This document shows, piece after piece, positions 11,401 to 22,400 of a stretch of DNA of 64,000 nt. The translations under genes were made by a program, and so were the position numbers. The notes below the pieces were generated by a model that had not been told where the DNA came from, ran no database searches, and saw nothing but the letters and a program-made list of their open reading frames with translations. The stretch's first letter is position 1; every line of letters starts with the position of its first letter. The stretch spans positions 434,001 through 498,000 of the forward strand of contig BDSL01000060.1 of assembly GCA_003116995.1 (NCBI GenBank), given 5' to 3'. Source of the stretch: Yamagishiella unicocca (lineage: Eukaryota > Chlorophyta > Chlorophyceae > Chlamydomonadales > Volvocaceae).

Positions 11401-12689
11401 ACAGCTGCGAAGACGTCTACCATGCCCGCTACTGGCGGACAGGCACCACCCCGCAACCCGGGCCGCCGCTGCCGCCACACGACGCGGCGGCGGAGCCATT
11501 GGCGCCGCCGCTGGGCACTCCTCCCGCCGGCGTGCCGGGCGGCAGCGGCGGCGATTTCCTCGTCACGTACGGCAACCTGCTGTACGAGGGCGGCGACGAC
11601 GAGGGCCGATTCGCCGGCCCGTTAATGTGCTCGGGCGGGCGCGATGGCGAGGTGGCGTACGGCAGTGGGCCGAGCACCGCTGCGTCGGGCAGTCCGGCGG
11701 GCGCGAGGGGAGTCGACGGGGACGGCGAGGTCGACGGGGACGCCGAGGCGCCGTCGCCGCCGGCGGACGAGCGTGACGTCGCCGCCGCCGCGCCGCCGTC
11801 GCCATCTCCGTCGTCGTCGCTGGGTCCAGCCGCCCTTAAAGTATCTTTCGATGCGACTACTTCGCCGCTGGCCCTGCGGGACGGAAGCAACGTGGATGAC
11901 CAGGGGGAGCAGCAGGGGGAGGAGGGACGGGAAGGAACTTCGGGCGCTTCGGGCGTCCCCGCGGAGGAGTCCTGCTCCACGGCGATCACCGATGACGGCG
12001 CTCCCTTGCACGAGCGCGCTGACGCCAGCACAGGGCAGCAGCAGCAGCAAGAAGAGCACCGGCGGGTGCAGCAGCAGCAAGAAGAGCACCGGCGGGGGCA
12101 GCAGCAGCAGCAAGAAGAGTTGCAGCAGCAGCCACCGGCACCGGCAGCGCCGCCTCCCAGGATGGGGAGCGGGCCGGACGGGTGGGAGGTGCTGGATGAA
12201 CTGGGGGAGGTGCTGCAGCGCGATGACTCATTGGCCGTCAGCGTCGGCAGTAGCAGCAGCGCCACCGGTGCTGCGGCTGCGACTGCGGTTGGACCGCACG
12301 CACGGCCTGCCGCCGCGGCGGCGGCACCTGCATCCGCTGCGATCGTGCCTGCCGGTTGCAGCAGCCGAAGTAGCAGTAACAGCCGCCACAGTAGCCGCGG
12401 CAGCAGCCGTCGCAGCAGCGGCAGCGGCACCGAGGCGGGCAGCAGTAGCGGTGTGCACGGGGTTGCAGTGAGCGGCGGCGGCACGCTCGGTGCCGCGTCC
12501 CGGCCGGCGGCGGCCGCAGCGGCGGCGTCAGGCAAGGCATCGGCGTTGACGGGGTCAGGGGCGGCGGCGGCGGTAGCCATGGCGGCGGGCGGCGCAGCGG
12601 GTGCTGGCGGCGGCGGCGGCGTCCATCTGCCTCCACGGCCCATGATGGAGCGGACCAACATTCCCCCCCAGGGTCCCTCGTCCGCGTGA
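8441..12689 (+). CDS. Coiled-coil, low-complexity protein (golgin/scaffold-like)
   Basis: Family not recognised with certainty. Exons 8441-8798, 9131-10312, 10518-11051 and 11280-12689 join in phase 0. From the ATG at 9131 the product is 1,041 residues. If the exon ending at 8798 (strong CTTTTCCCCTCAG acceptor, GTGCGT donor) belongs to it, this Met is internal and the true start lies further upstream. MFSGFSTLGQRATDLLTQLD followed by an acidic stretch resembles the start of many Golgi-associated coiled-coil proteins, but that is only a resemblance. A heptad-rich coiled coil covers about residues 315-400 (ELRQQLEEARG, LQQQLAEALADAARLAEEAE) and continues across the splice (CGELEQ/ENLHLRS). A second helical stretch ALLAQLTAALADKARLWREN lies just before 11051. 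The rest is Gly/Ala/Ser/Asp-rich, with Gln runs from CAG repeats near 12035-12130. The intron 11052-11279 is 228 nt and free of stops in frame. Confidence 0.6.
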
Positions 12690-14900
12690 TGGTCACCGAA
12701 ACCGACCGGGCGCGGAGCGTGACGTCATGTCGTACGACGCGCCGTACCTCCACATGTGTGTGTGGATTCCATATTTAGGGTTATGGGATCTCGCCGAGGA
12801 GTGCCAGCCAGCCAGCAGCGCCGCTCCGCGTGTCCCTTAGGGCACGCGGTCCAGGAACGCGTTGGGTATTTGGGTTTCACCGGGCAAAGGACCTCCCGGG
12901 TGCTTGTCGGCGCTATTGGAGGCATCGGTGCGGTTGGAGGCCTTGGCGGCGCTCTTGGCGCTTTGCGGATAGAGCAGGCCCTGGTGCACCGGGCTTGACG
13001 TCGGGATGGCATGGCGGCGGGAGTTACTGGCGCTGGTTCGGGCGCCAGGGAGGGTGTTTGCGTTGAGCGGCTTGGACTGTTAAGGATAGGCCGCATGCGT
13101 CGCCGTCGGTACCGGTACCCGTTGGTAGTTTTGGTTTGCTTATACCGTAGGACGAGCACACTTGCGTGGATCTCGCGTGTCGTGGAATGGGAGCGTTGTA
13201 CTCGCGCACTCTGCCCACGTGTACATATTCGTGTTAGGGTGGCATAAAGACCAGTTGGGGGGGTTTCAAGTAAAATACCGGTAACTCGACTGGGGTAATG
13301 TCGTTGGTGCAGTTGGGGGGGGGAGCCAGGGGGACACGGGGTATCGTGCCGCGTGAGGGTAGTTGCGCTGTGTGTGTAGTTCGTGCCTTGTCGATGGTTC
13401 CACAGATGCACACGCTGTTCCACTGTACGAAACATCCCCTTCCTTACGTAAGATTGCGGCGAGGCACGGTATGACGCTTGCTTTGAAGGCGGCTGGCTGG
13501 CCTCGCGAGGCGCGGTGGCAGCAGCTGCAGCGGCGGCCTTCATTTTTTTGTTTCTGTGCCCCGCGCTGTGGGCGGGCTCGTCAGCGTTGGCGTCGACGAT
13601 CTGTCTCGATCGGACTCCCTGACGTGGAGGAGTGCAAGTGAGCCGCGAGGAGGCCCCAGGTGGGTGCGTGCCACAAGCGGCATGCATTGGGCAATAGGAG
13701 GACTGGGAGCAGCATGAACTGTAACGGTAGGCTCCGGTTCCTGGGGGGTGCAAGAGACAGCGGCGCGGGTGTTGGAGTACACGAGCGCTAGGTGCGGTGC
13801 GGCCATCATCGTGCACGCTGAAACACCGTCTTGTCGAGTTACTGCCCGACAGGGTCCGAGTACCTGAGGCGTCGCATCGCTCGGGGCGGCTTGAGGGGCG
13901 CTCAGTAGGTTGCCCGTCTGTAGTATGATGCTGTGCCTGGGGTGATGGGGAGGGATCAGTTGCCTGGCGAGGGAGGGAGAGCGCAGGCCGGCCAGGAGGT
14001 ACGGCGGGTGAGCTAGCTGGCGGTGATCAAGGCTCGGTATCCGGGGGCCCCAACACCGGCACCGCACTGCAGCCTTTGGCAGCCATCGAGCTCCGGCCCA
14101 CTCGCCCCCGTCGCCCCCGTTGCCCTCATGCGGAGGCCCACTCGCCCCCGTTGCCCTCTCATGCGGAGGCCCAGAACGCAGCAGAGCGACAGTGATACAG
14201 TGTGGGTGAAATCCGTGAATGGACACGGACACGGACGGTGATGGGAAGCAAGAACCCGCCTCCACTCCATGACGACGATCTGCATGCTAGCCTGCGAGCT
14301 GCAACTGCGACACTCCCATTCCGCGCAGTGACATTTTTTTCACAAACGCGGGCACGGCCAAGCCGCTGCCAGCAACCAAATCGATATGACGGTATTGCGG
14401 TTGCACGTTGGGCGCCTGCTCGGTTACGCTCGGCCTCCAAAGGGCTTAACAAGCGCCGCGTGTCGAATGCTGCTGCTGACGTGGGCGATGCCCTGGAGCG
14501 GTTATAGGGCCCAGTACCATGCCCAATGCCTCCAGACCGAGGAATTCCGAATGGCGCCTGACCCATGGGTCACCTGTCAAACATCGGCTCCTCGGCCACC
14601 GACGCACCGAGGCCGCGCCCAGGAGGCCGCTGCTGGCGTTACATTCGCGTCAACAGCGGAGTGCAAATTTCCGCCAGCAGAGCGGCGGTCCCCAAGCCCG
14701 CAAGGAAGCAAGAGGCGCCAACTAACGTTGACCGGCCCCCCTCCCAAAGCCCTCCTCCCAAACGTCACCCTCACGCATTGGAGGCGCCGCTCCTCGCCGG
14801 CCAGGCACCGCAGATAAGCGCATCGGCACAGCCGAAGTCCTGCTCTCGGAGCCGACAGCAAACGCCGCGCGGTGCGGTGCGCCCCACATCTCACACCGCC
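12690..14900. other. Intergenic and probable 3' UTR / 5' leader
   Basis: The left part is probably the 3' UTR of the coiled-coil gene, up to the TGTAA at 13720. The right part (14565-14900) is open in frame with the BTB-BACK gene and could be its 5' leader or an N-terminal extension. The long antisense frame at 12725-13816 has no domain and is not called. Confidence 0.4.
13720..13724 (+). terminator. Possible polyadenylation motif TGTAA for the coiled-coil gene
   Basis: TGTAA on the coding strand, about 1.03 kb after the stop at 12689 and the first clear copy I found. Long 3' UTRs are common in volvocine algae. Confidence 0.35.
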
Positions 14901-17606
14901 ATGAGTCAGCAGCTGAGCGCCCGCATTCGGACGCTGTTTGGCAGCGAGGAAGCTTCGGACTGCGTCGTCCGCTTCTACCTGTCGCCCCATGAGCCCCACG
15001 AAGCGGCGACCGACGATCCGCACGCGTCGGCCGCGCCCCCGCGCTCCCTGGGAAGGCCCCTGCCCGCCCACCGCCTCGTGCTATGGGCGGCTTCGGAGCG
15101 CTTCCGAGCCCAAATCGCCCGGTGGCCCGGCGGCGGCGGCGACGGCGGCGGCGGCGGTGCATGTACAGGCAAGCGCCGCATCAGCGACGGCAGCGGCGGC
15201 GGCCGGGTCGCGGCCTGTGGCGGCCGCAGCCACTCCGACCTCTGCCCCCAAGGCCACCAGCCCCCTCCAAGACCCGACTATTTGGAGCTGCGCGTTCCGC
15301 TGGGCAGCGAGCACGACCTCAAGGGGGCCCTGGCGGCGATGCGCTACATGTACACGGGGAAGCTCGATGGCGGTGGCGGCGGCGCCGCCGGCGCTGACGG
15401 CAACAGCGGCAGTGCTGGTGGCGGCAGTGACAACGGCGGCGGCGGCGCTGATGCCAACAGCTGCAGTGCTGGTGGCGGCAGCGACAACGGCGGCGGCGGC
15501 AGCGGCGACATAGGTGGCCGGGTCTCGGAGTTGCTCGGGATTCGGAGCCAGGCGACCTACTTGCAGGTGGAGGGCTGTGCAGAGGCGTGCGATCAGGCGC
15601 TACTGAGCTTGCTGGCGGATGATGCCGAGGGGGGCTCCAGGGGCGCGGTGTGGCGAGCCGGTGGCGGCAGCGGCAGCGGCAGCAGCAGCACCTACACATG
15701 CGCCGCCGCAACTGGCTGCGGCGTTGCCGCTGGTGGTGGCGTTGGCGGCGGCGCCGCCGCCGGCGGGCTGCTGGCGGCGGCGGCGTTGAGCCAGGGCACG
15801 GGAGGTCGCCGCGGCGGCAGCGCCAGCGCCAGCAGCGGCGGCGGCGGCGGCAGCGACGCCTTCAGCCGACTAGGGGTGGTTTCGGTGCTTCAGTTCGCGG
15901 AACGCTGCCCTGCCGCCGCCGCCGCCGCCAGCTTCGCTCGCGTCATCGACGTCTGCCACCGGCACCTCACCGCGCACTTCAGCGACGCGCTGCTCGTCCT
16001 GAACTCGCCGCCGCTGCGGCGGCAGCTGGCGGCGCTTCCGGCGTGCGCTGTGGAAGTGCTGCTGCGCTGTGACGACTTGCGAACCGACAACGAGTGCAGC
16101 GTGCTACAGCTGCTGGCGGTGTGGCTGGCCGCCAACCCCGCCACGCCGCCGCAGCGGCGCGGCGCACTGTGCCGCCTGGTGCGAGCCGCACACCTCAGCC
16201 GCGCGTACCTCGCCTTCGTGCTCCCTCAAGCCCCCTGGTGGCCCATGGGTCCGCGGCTACAGCTGCTGGCGCTGCACCTGTCGTCAGCCACGGCGGGGGA
16301 GCGAAGGGCGCTGACGGAGCTGGCGGCGGCGACGGCCGCGGTTTCCGCCGCCGCCGCAGCAGCGGCGGGAGCGGCGGCGGGCGCCGCCGCCTGTGCGGAG
16401 GACGCCGCTGACCCTTGGCTAAACGCCCCGCAGCGTCCGCCCAGCGATACCGTGCACGTGTACAGGTGGACGGTCTCCAGGGCCGCACTGGTGGAGGCGA
16501 TCTCCAGCGGCGGCGACGCAGCGGCCGTGTTTGAGGGCGGCGCCGAGGCGGTGGCGATGGGCGGTTTCGACTGGAGCGTTTTCGTCAAGCCCCCGCGAGC
16601 TGCTGTCGTCGTCGTCGGTGGTGGCGGCGGCGGCGGCGGCGGGTACGGCGGCGGCAGTGGCGGCGTCGCCGCCGGCAGTGGTGGACGCGGGCGAGGTGGA
16701 GGCGGCGGCGGCGACATCCCGGTTCCTTGCCCAGCTGCGGGTGTGTACCTTAGCTGCAGCGTACCACCAGAGGTGGAAGGCTGCTACAGGGCCAACACGA
16801 TGGAGGCAGGACGGCATTGGGGCGACGGCGAATGCCTCGGCGGCGGCGGCAGCGGCGGCGGTGAATATGACGGCAAGGGGCGCATCAGTGGAGTCACCTG
16901 CATCGCCACAGCCAGCATTGAGGTGTTCCTAAGCCGACCGCCTGCTGTGGCGGCGGCAGCCGCTCGCCGCTCCCTCATGAGCGCCTCCTCGGCGGCGGCG
17001 GTGGCAGCGGCGATGAGACCCGCGCCGGCGCTCCCACCCGCCGTCGCGGGCATCCGCGGCCCGCTGTGGGACTTCCTGTCGGAGCCCGTGTCGGCGGCGA
17101 CGGCGGCGCCGCCGCCGCCGCCGCGGCCATGCGGCGGCAGCGACGGCTTCGAGGTTGCCGCCACAGTGCGGTTCGGACCCCACGAGGTGTTCAAGTTCGG
17201 ACAGGGAGCGCCTGGGAGGGGGATCTGCGACGTGTTACTGCTGCGCGGCCGCCCACCGGGTCTGGGCGCGTTGGCTGCTGACACTGGCGGCGCTGCGGCG
17301 GCGGCGGCGGCGGGGGGCCGGTTCGCGCCGCCTACGCTGCGAGGCGGCGGCGGCCTCACGCTACTCCCGGCCCGCACGGCTGGCACCGCGGTGGCGGCCT
17401 TCAGGCCGGGTGTGGGGGTGCCGAGGGGCGGGGAAGGGGCGGAAGGGGTGTCGAGAGGAGACAGGGGGGCAGGCGGTGGGGATGTGGTGGTGGAAGGGGA
17501 GTCGGCGCCCGGGTTGGCGGACTGGTGGATGTACCTGCAGCCGATGGAGCCGGTGGAGGGTGGTGGCGGGGGGCTGGCGGGGACGCTTACCCTCCGGACG
17601 CGGTGA
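14901..17606 (+). CDS. BTB/POZ-BACK domain protein, POB1/LRB-like, probable CUL3 substrate adaptor
   Basis: BTB-BACK proteins bind cullin-3 through the BTB fold and present substrates for ubiquitination. This single-exon gene encodes 901 residues from the ATG at 14901 (context CACCGCCATGAG). The same frame is open back to 14565, so a longer start is possible. BTB: DCVVRFYL near residue 20, PAHRLVLWAASERFRAQI near 56, then YLELRVPLGSEHDLKGAL and MRYMYTGKL near 127-156. A Gly/Cys/Ser-rich insert splits the two halves. BACK: about residues 320-430 (VLQFAERCPAA, VIDVCHRHLTAHFSDALL, EVLLRCDDLRTDNECSVLQL). A C-terminal MATH-like part follows (VHVYRWTVSRAALVEAI near 518, DWSVFVKPPRAA, HEVFKFGQGAPGRGICDVLL, ending near GTLTLRTR), the layout seen in plant LRB/POB1 proteins. 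Poly-Gly and poly-Ala inserts between the blocks are typical of algal proteins. Confidence 0.85.
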   Translation: MSQQLSARIRTLFGSEEASDCVVRFYLSPHEPHEAATDDPHASAAPPRSLGRPLPAHRLVLWAASERFRAQIARWPGGGGDGGGGGACTGKRRISDGSGGGRVAACGGRSHSDLCPQGHQPPPRPDYLELRVPLGSEHDLKGALAAMRYMYTGKLDGGGGGAAGADGNSGSAGGGSDNGGGGADANSCSAGGGSDNGGGGSGDIGGRVSELLGIRSQATYLQVEGCAEACDQALLSLLADDAEGGSRGAVWRAGGGSGSGSSSTYTCAAATGCGVAAGGGVGGGAAAGGLLAAAALSQGTGGRRGGSASASSGGGGGSDAFSRLGVVSVLQFAERCPAAAAAASFARVIDVCHRHLTAHFSDALLVLNSPPLRRQLAALPACAVEVLLRCDDLRTDNECSVLQLLAVWLAANPATPPQRRGALCRLVRAAHLSRAYLAFVLPQAPWWPMGPRLQLLALHLSSATAGERRALTELAAATAAVSAAAAAAAGAAAGAAACAEDAADPWLNAPQRPPSDTVHVYRWTVSRAALVEAISSGGDAAAVFEGGAEAVAMGGFDWSVFVKPPRAAVVVVGGGGGGGGGYGGGSGGVAAGSGGRGRGGGGGGDIPVPCPAAGVYLSCSVPPEVEGCYRANTMEAGRHWGDGECLGGGGSGGGEYDGKGRISGVTCIATASIEVFLSRPPAVAAAAARRSLMSASSAAAVAAAMRPAPALPPAVAGIRGPLWDFLSEPVSAATAAPPPPPRPCGGSDGFEVAATVRFGPHEVFKFGQGAPGRGICDVLLLRGRPPGLGALAADTGGAAAAAAAGGRFAPPTLRGGGGLTLLPARTAGTAVAAFRPGVGVPRGGEGAEGVSRGDRGAGGGDVVVEGESAPGLADWWMYLQPMEPVEGGGGGLAGTLTLRTR

Positions 17607-17815
17607 GGCCGGAAAGGAGCAGGAGGGGGGGGGTGTGTGGTGTTCTTCGTGCTTGGGCTTTGGCGGGGTTGAGGGAAGGGGTTGGGGTAAGATCAGGGGG
17701 CGACGGGGGGAGGCGAGGAATATTGTTCCTAATGCGCCCAGCAAGGGACCAGGAGTGTGTGGGAAAACTGTGAATGCGCTCCTCCGACGAACCACCCAGG
17801 CTGGTGATGATGTCA

Positions 17816-18025
17816 GGTTAGGCTGCTGGTTCGCGGTTGAGTGATTCTTCTGGCGTAACAGGTGCTGCCGGTCCGTACAGTAAGGTCCGTGCGGTCCGTA
17901 CAGTGGCTGCTGGTTTGCGGTTGAGTGATTCCTCGGGCGTAGCAGGTGCTGCCGGTCCGTACAGTGGCTGCTGGTTCGCGGTTGAGCGAGGAATAACCGG
18001 TGCTGCCGGTCCGTACAGTGGAACC
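17816..18025. repeat. Imperfect tandem array downstream of the BTB-BACK gene
   Basis: Three copies of a unit of roughly 60 bp. Each contains GCTGCTGGTT(C/T)GCGGTTGAG and ends with GGTGCTGCCGGTCCGTACAG. Copy 1 carries an extra stretch with duplicated GGTCCGT(A/G)C. It lies about 210 nt past the stop codon, so probably in the 3' UTR. Confidence 0.8.
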
Positions 18026-18656
18026 GTAGCCCGACGGAGCCGACGTATGAAGCATATCGGCGGAGGCTCTGGGAAGTTGATGCTGAATGTCGAGGCAGGC
18101 CTTGCACGCTGCGGCCAAGCAGCGTCGCATCGGCTCTGCATGCTCACGCTCCATACTATGGCTGGTCAGATTGCACACTATCGCTCGTTTGCACGCCGCC
18201 AAATTGCGGTTCGGAATGGTTGTAGTTGACAAGATGCGTTCGCGCATGTGTGGAGTTGTGTGTTATGTTGTGTTCAATGCAGTGGGTCTTGGACGCTGTA
18301 GTTCCCAGGAACGATGGGACCACCAGCAATTTGTACGACTCGTACGACGGGATACGAACGACCTCTTCGCTTGTGGCCTTGGGCGCCTGTAGTTAAGATG
18401 CCGCTTTCGAGCGCTGCGGCGTCCCATGTGCTGCATGCATGCAGCGGCCTGGTTCGCTCGTCGAGGGGGAATGCGCCCGTGTGGCCGCAACCTGACGGCC
18501 GCCACTACCCGTCCTTATGATGTCAGGGTATACTGGCGTCGGTGGTGCAGGACCGTCGCTAGTCGTGACGGGTGACGGCCGTATACCTTGACACTGACGC
18601 CGCCTTCAGTGTCTGGCCATGCGCCCAATGGCGGTCCCTCTTGTCCAGGAGCCCGC

Positions 18657-18661
18657 TGTAA
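18657..18661 (+). terminator. Possible polyadenylation motif TGTAA for the BTB-BACK gene
   Basis: First TGTAA I found downstream of the stop at 17606 on the coding strand, about 1.05 kb away. Confidence 0.35.
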
Positions 18662-18823
18662 CGCCCGCCACCGGCAAACTTACGGCTACAGGGAGGGATC
18701 GGCGTCGTGACGTCCTCGATGCCGTCGACGGCCAGGATTCGATGCGAAATGTTAATGGGCGCAACGACCCGACGCCAGGTTCTCACCGTCAGCAACCAGA
18801 CGCGCAATATGCGCGACCCGTGT

Positions 18824-18828
18824 TTACA
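18824..18828 (-). terminator. Possible polyadenylation motif TGTAA for the SGNH hydrolase gene
   Basis: TTACA on plus, so TGTAA on minus, about 620 nt beyond the stop at 19445. If both motifs are used, the two convergent transcripts overlap by about 170 nt. Confidence 0.4.
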
Positions 18829-19444
18829 CCTCAGTAGCCGCATGCCCTCCTCTGGGCGGTTTTGCGCCTGGAATCAGTCCCCGCTCAGGCCTCTCGTGCG
18901 GCATGCTTTTGACTTCAATCCCATCTCGTAATCGCTGGGGGGTAAAACCACGCGCACCACCACCGTGACTCCTTCACCGTGACTCCTTCACCATCATTCG
19001 TGTTAACGTAGAAAAAATAACAAGGTGGGAATCCCGCAGGAAACGGGAGGGTTTTCCAAGTTTCCACACACCCGCCTCTACATGCCCCCGACATACGTCC
19101 GCAATGCGGCTCGGTTTATTCATATACATAACGATGAGTTAAGCTTGTTCTTAAGACATGGTGGGAGAAACCAAGAGATATGCCAGCATGTTGGCCCGGT
19201 ATGTGGTGAGCATCATGGCGCGCGTTATTGATGAATCGGTTGCTTGACTCGAGAAATTAGGAACATGAGGTGCCGTAATTCGAGCAGGGGATTGGGCGAT
19301 GAATGCCGCCGATCGCAACGAAGGAAGGGAGTAACGGTTGCAGATGCCTTAAACACGTCGGCGTCAGCCGCCAACGCAGCCAAGCGGGCCCGTTCATACA
19401 TCAAGGCCAGGTAGCGAGCACACCCCCACGAAGGCGAGCGCCGG

Positions 19445-22400
19445 TCAGTGTCGGGTTGCACCCACCACACCGTTCTTAGACCAGTACATCTGCGAGTGAG
19501 TGACACGGGAGGGGCGTGAGGGGCGCAGTTGGCGTAGGCGGCGTACGACCCTCAGGGTGCGCACCTGAGACCGGTCCCCGCTGTGCTCCCGGATGCCGAA
19601 GGCGCCGTTCTCGTTGTTGACCGCCTGGTCCATGTAGCTGCGACCGGGTTGCTCCGCGATGACCACGCCAGCAACCTGCGGCGGCGGCGACGCAGGGCCG
19701 AGATGGGAGGAGGTGGAGAAGATGGGATCAAGTAGATGAGGTGGGAGCAAGTAGATGAGGTGGGAGCAGGTTGAGGAGATGGGAGCAGGTTGAGGAGATG
19801 GGAGCAAGTTGAGGAGATGGGAGCAAGTCGAGCAGGTGGAGGAGATGAGGCGATTTCAGAGGAAACCCGTGGGTGGAGGAGGAGGCGGCGGACGGGTGCA
19901 CCGCCGGTGCGAGGCGGCGTCTAGCCGGTGCGCATGCCACGCAAGCGGTGCTCCCACCGAACCTCACACTGCTCACACTGCTTGAGGTTCTCCTCTTGTT
20001 CGACATACAACAAACTAATAAAACACATGCGTCCTCCCCCCTCCCGTCCTCCTCAAACCTGAAGCGCTAGATTGCGGTGGGGCTTTCGTTTCGGCGACCA
20101 TTTCCGACCCCCCCAGCCCCCCACCCACCCCCCACCCACCCCCCACACCCACACACCGCACCTTGAACTTGTGCTCGCCACTGTGTGTTTCGTCCAGCAC
20201 CTGAAGCACCGCGTCAAGGGGACCGTCGTACAGGTGCTGGGCTGTACGAACAGCCAGGAGGATGTGCGGACGAAGAAACCGAAGAGCGGTGCGTGGTAGG
20301 AAGCAGGCACCGGCCGTACACGGTAGGAAGCAGGCACCGGCCGTACATGGTAGGAAGCAGGCACCGGCCGTACATGGTAGGAAGCAGGCACCGCTGGCGC
20401 GGGCTACTGCTGACGTGTACGGAATCACGTGGGCCCTCGGATCCCGCAGCGCTTGTGGCTTGAGAGCTCGCTACCCCCTTGCCTTCCAGTGGCTTTTCCC
20501 TTATGTGTGATGCGCACGACCAAGGAGCTCCTCTCTAACCCCCCGCCCCAAACCCCACCGCCGCAAACAAACCGCACCTCACCGCTCCTTCCCATCCGCC
20601 TCCACGGCCGTGCCAACCGGTTTCCTCGCCACCCCCCCCTCCGACCTTCGTCTTTCGTCTCCTCCACACAGTTCTCCAGCATGCATCTCAAAACGTCTGT
20701 CCTAAACGGTTTTTCCTCGCATCCACGGGTTTTCCTCGAAACCCTCCCGCCGCCCTCTTGTGACGCGTACGGCGGTCCAACCCCGTCATGGCCGGTCACA
20801 TCAAGGAGAACAAAAGTAAACCATTGGAACCCGAGCGGGCGGCTTACCGTGATCTGGATATCGCACGCCTTCACCTGGGACGCCTCGAACCGGGCGATGT
20901 AGAGCTGGGAGGCCTTGCGCTCCATGTGGCCGTTGACCTGAGTGGGCTCGCACTCGCAGCCACCGATGCACCTGTGCGGAGGTGGAGGGCGAGCGCCCAG
21001 AGGCGGCGGTTGGCGGCGGCGGTTGGCGGCGAGGCTAGGATGTTTTGTTTAGGGTCGGTGAGAGCAAGCGTGACTGTCGCGAGCGAAACGGGAGTAAGCG
21101 TGACTGTCCGGGCCAAATACAACAGCGCAGGGACACACACACACACATGCACACGCCGTGTGGTGGTGTGGGAGTGGTAATGGGGTGAGCCGCAACAACG
21201 ACGACGGCGATGGCCTCCGAAACCACGACGGCGATGGCCTCCGAAACCACGACGGCGATGGCCTCCGAAACCACGACGGCGATGGCCTCCGAAACCACGA
21301 CGGCGATGGCCTCCGAAACCACGACGGCGATGGCCTCCGAAACCACGCCCACCTGAACTCCACCATGCCCATGTGCTCGTAGCTCTTGAGGTGGTGGAAG
21401 AACACGGGCAGACGAGGCGGCGGGCCTGCTGGCGCCGCGCCGGTCAGGTTGGTGCGGTCCGTGTTGATGCGCACGACCATCCTAGCCCCCGGAGAGGTCG
21501 CAATGAAGCCGGGCTTGGGCTTCTCGGGGGTGCCCTCCACCGTGTACTCCCAGCCCTCGGACGCAATCACGAGGGGCCTGGCGGGAGGCGCCGTGTCGGT
21601 TGGTAGGTGGGTTGGAGGCGGCAACTGTCAGGTTAGGAGAAGCACGGCCCCCCGCGCGGCGCATTGACGCTATGCATTGCTGGATTGAGGGGCAGTAAGG
21701 GTCTCCTGGACCTAAGGTCTCCTGGACCTAAGATCTCCTGGACCCAAGATCTCCTGGACCCAAGATCTCCTGGATCCAACACGGCCCCAACCGGGGAGGA
21801 TGGCTCTGACAGGTCTAACAGACCCATGGGTCCGCGGCATGATACACCGCTGCGGTCGTGTTTGGGTGTCCCGTCAGCAAGCCCAACCTAGTAGCAACAA
21901 CCACTCCGGCAGCCACTCTAGCAGCAGCCCTAGAAGCAAGCAGCAGCAGCACCGGCTGCGGGAGTGCATGTACACTGCACGTATGGAGTTTTCCGCACAC
22001 TCTTAATCGACGGACATGGGGCCGCGCGCGCCGTACCTGAAGTCATCGTACATGATGCACATGGGAGAATCGGGCGCACTGTTGCCTGGGAGGGGGGTGG
22101 GAGGGGCAGCAAAGCGGTTTAACGGTGATGGTGATGGTGGTGGCGGTGAGGGGGCCGAAGGTTGTGCCGAGTAAGGCACAGGGTTTCGGAGCAGGGAGGG
22201 GTGGCGCACGTCGTGCGCCCCAAAGGAACCAAGGGGGGTATGCGAGGAAACCCCTAGGTCGGCACTGCAAAGCCAAGGGGCTTGGGAGGTGCAGGCCGGG
22301 GTGGAGGTGATGCCCAGTGCGGGTTTCGAGGAAGACACAGTGCGGGTTTCGAGGAAGACACAGTGCGGGTTTCGAGGAAGACCCAGTGCGGGTTTCGAGG

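Larger units (their letters stand above)
17607..19444. other. Convergent 3' region between the BTB-BACK and SGNH genes
   Basis: The two genes converge here. It holds candidate TGTAA motifs for both (18657 plus, 18824 minus) and a tandem array at 17816-18025. No further gene is supported. Confidence 0.55.

Noticed and set aside
11429..12661. Long minus-strand open frame (410 codons)
   Set aside because: Antisense shadow of the last exon of the coiled-coil gene; composition only, no domain.
12725..13816. Minus-strand open frame (363 codons) downstream of the coiled-coil gene
   Set aside because: No domain, irregular composition, no splice partners. The region is better read as 3' UTR of the plus-strand gene.
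19565..19675. Reading the SGNH C-terminus straight through to the stop without a final intron
   Set aside because: Possible in frame, but the extra 25 residues (Arg/Leu-rich) look like intron translation and the donor and acceptor are good. Intron preferred, not proven.
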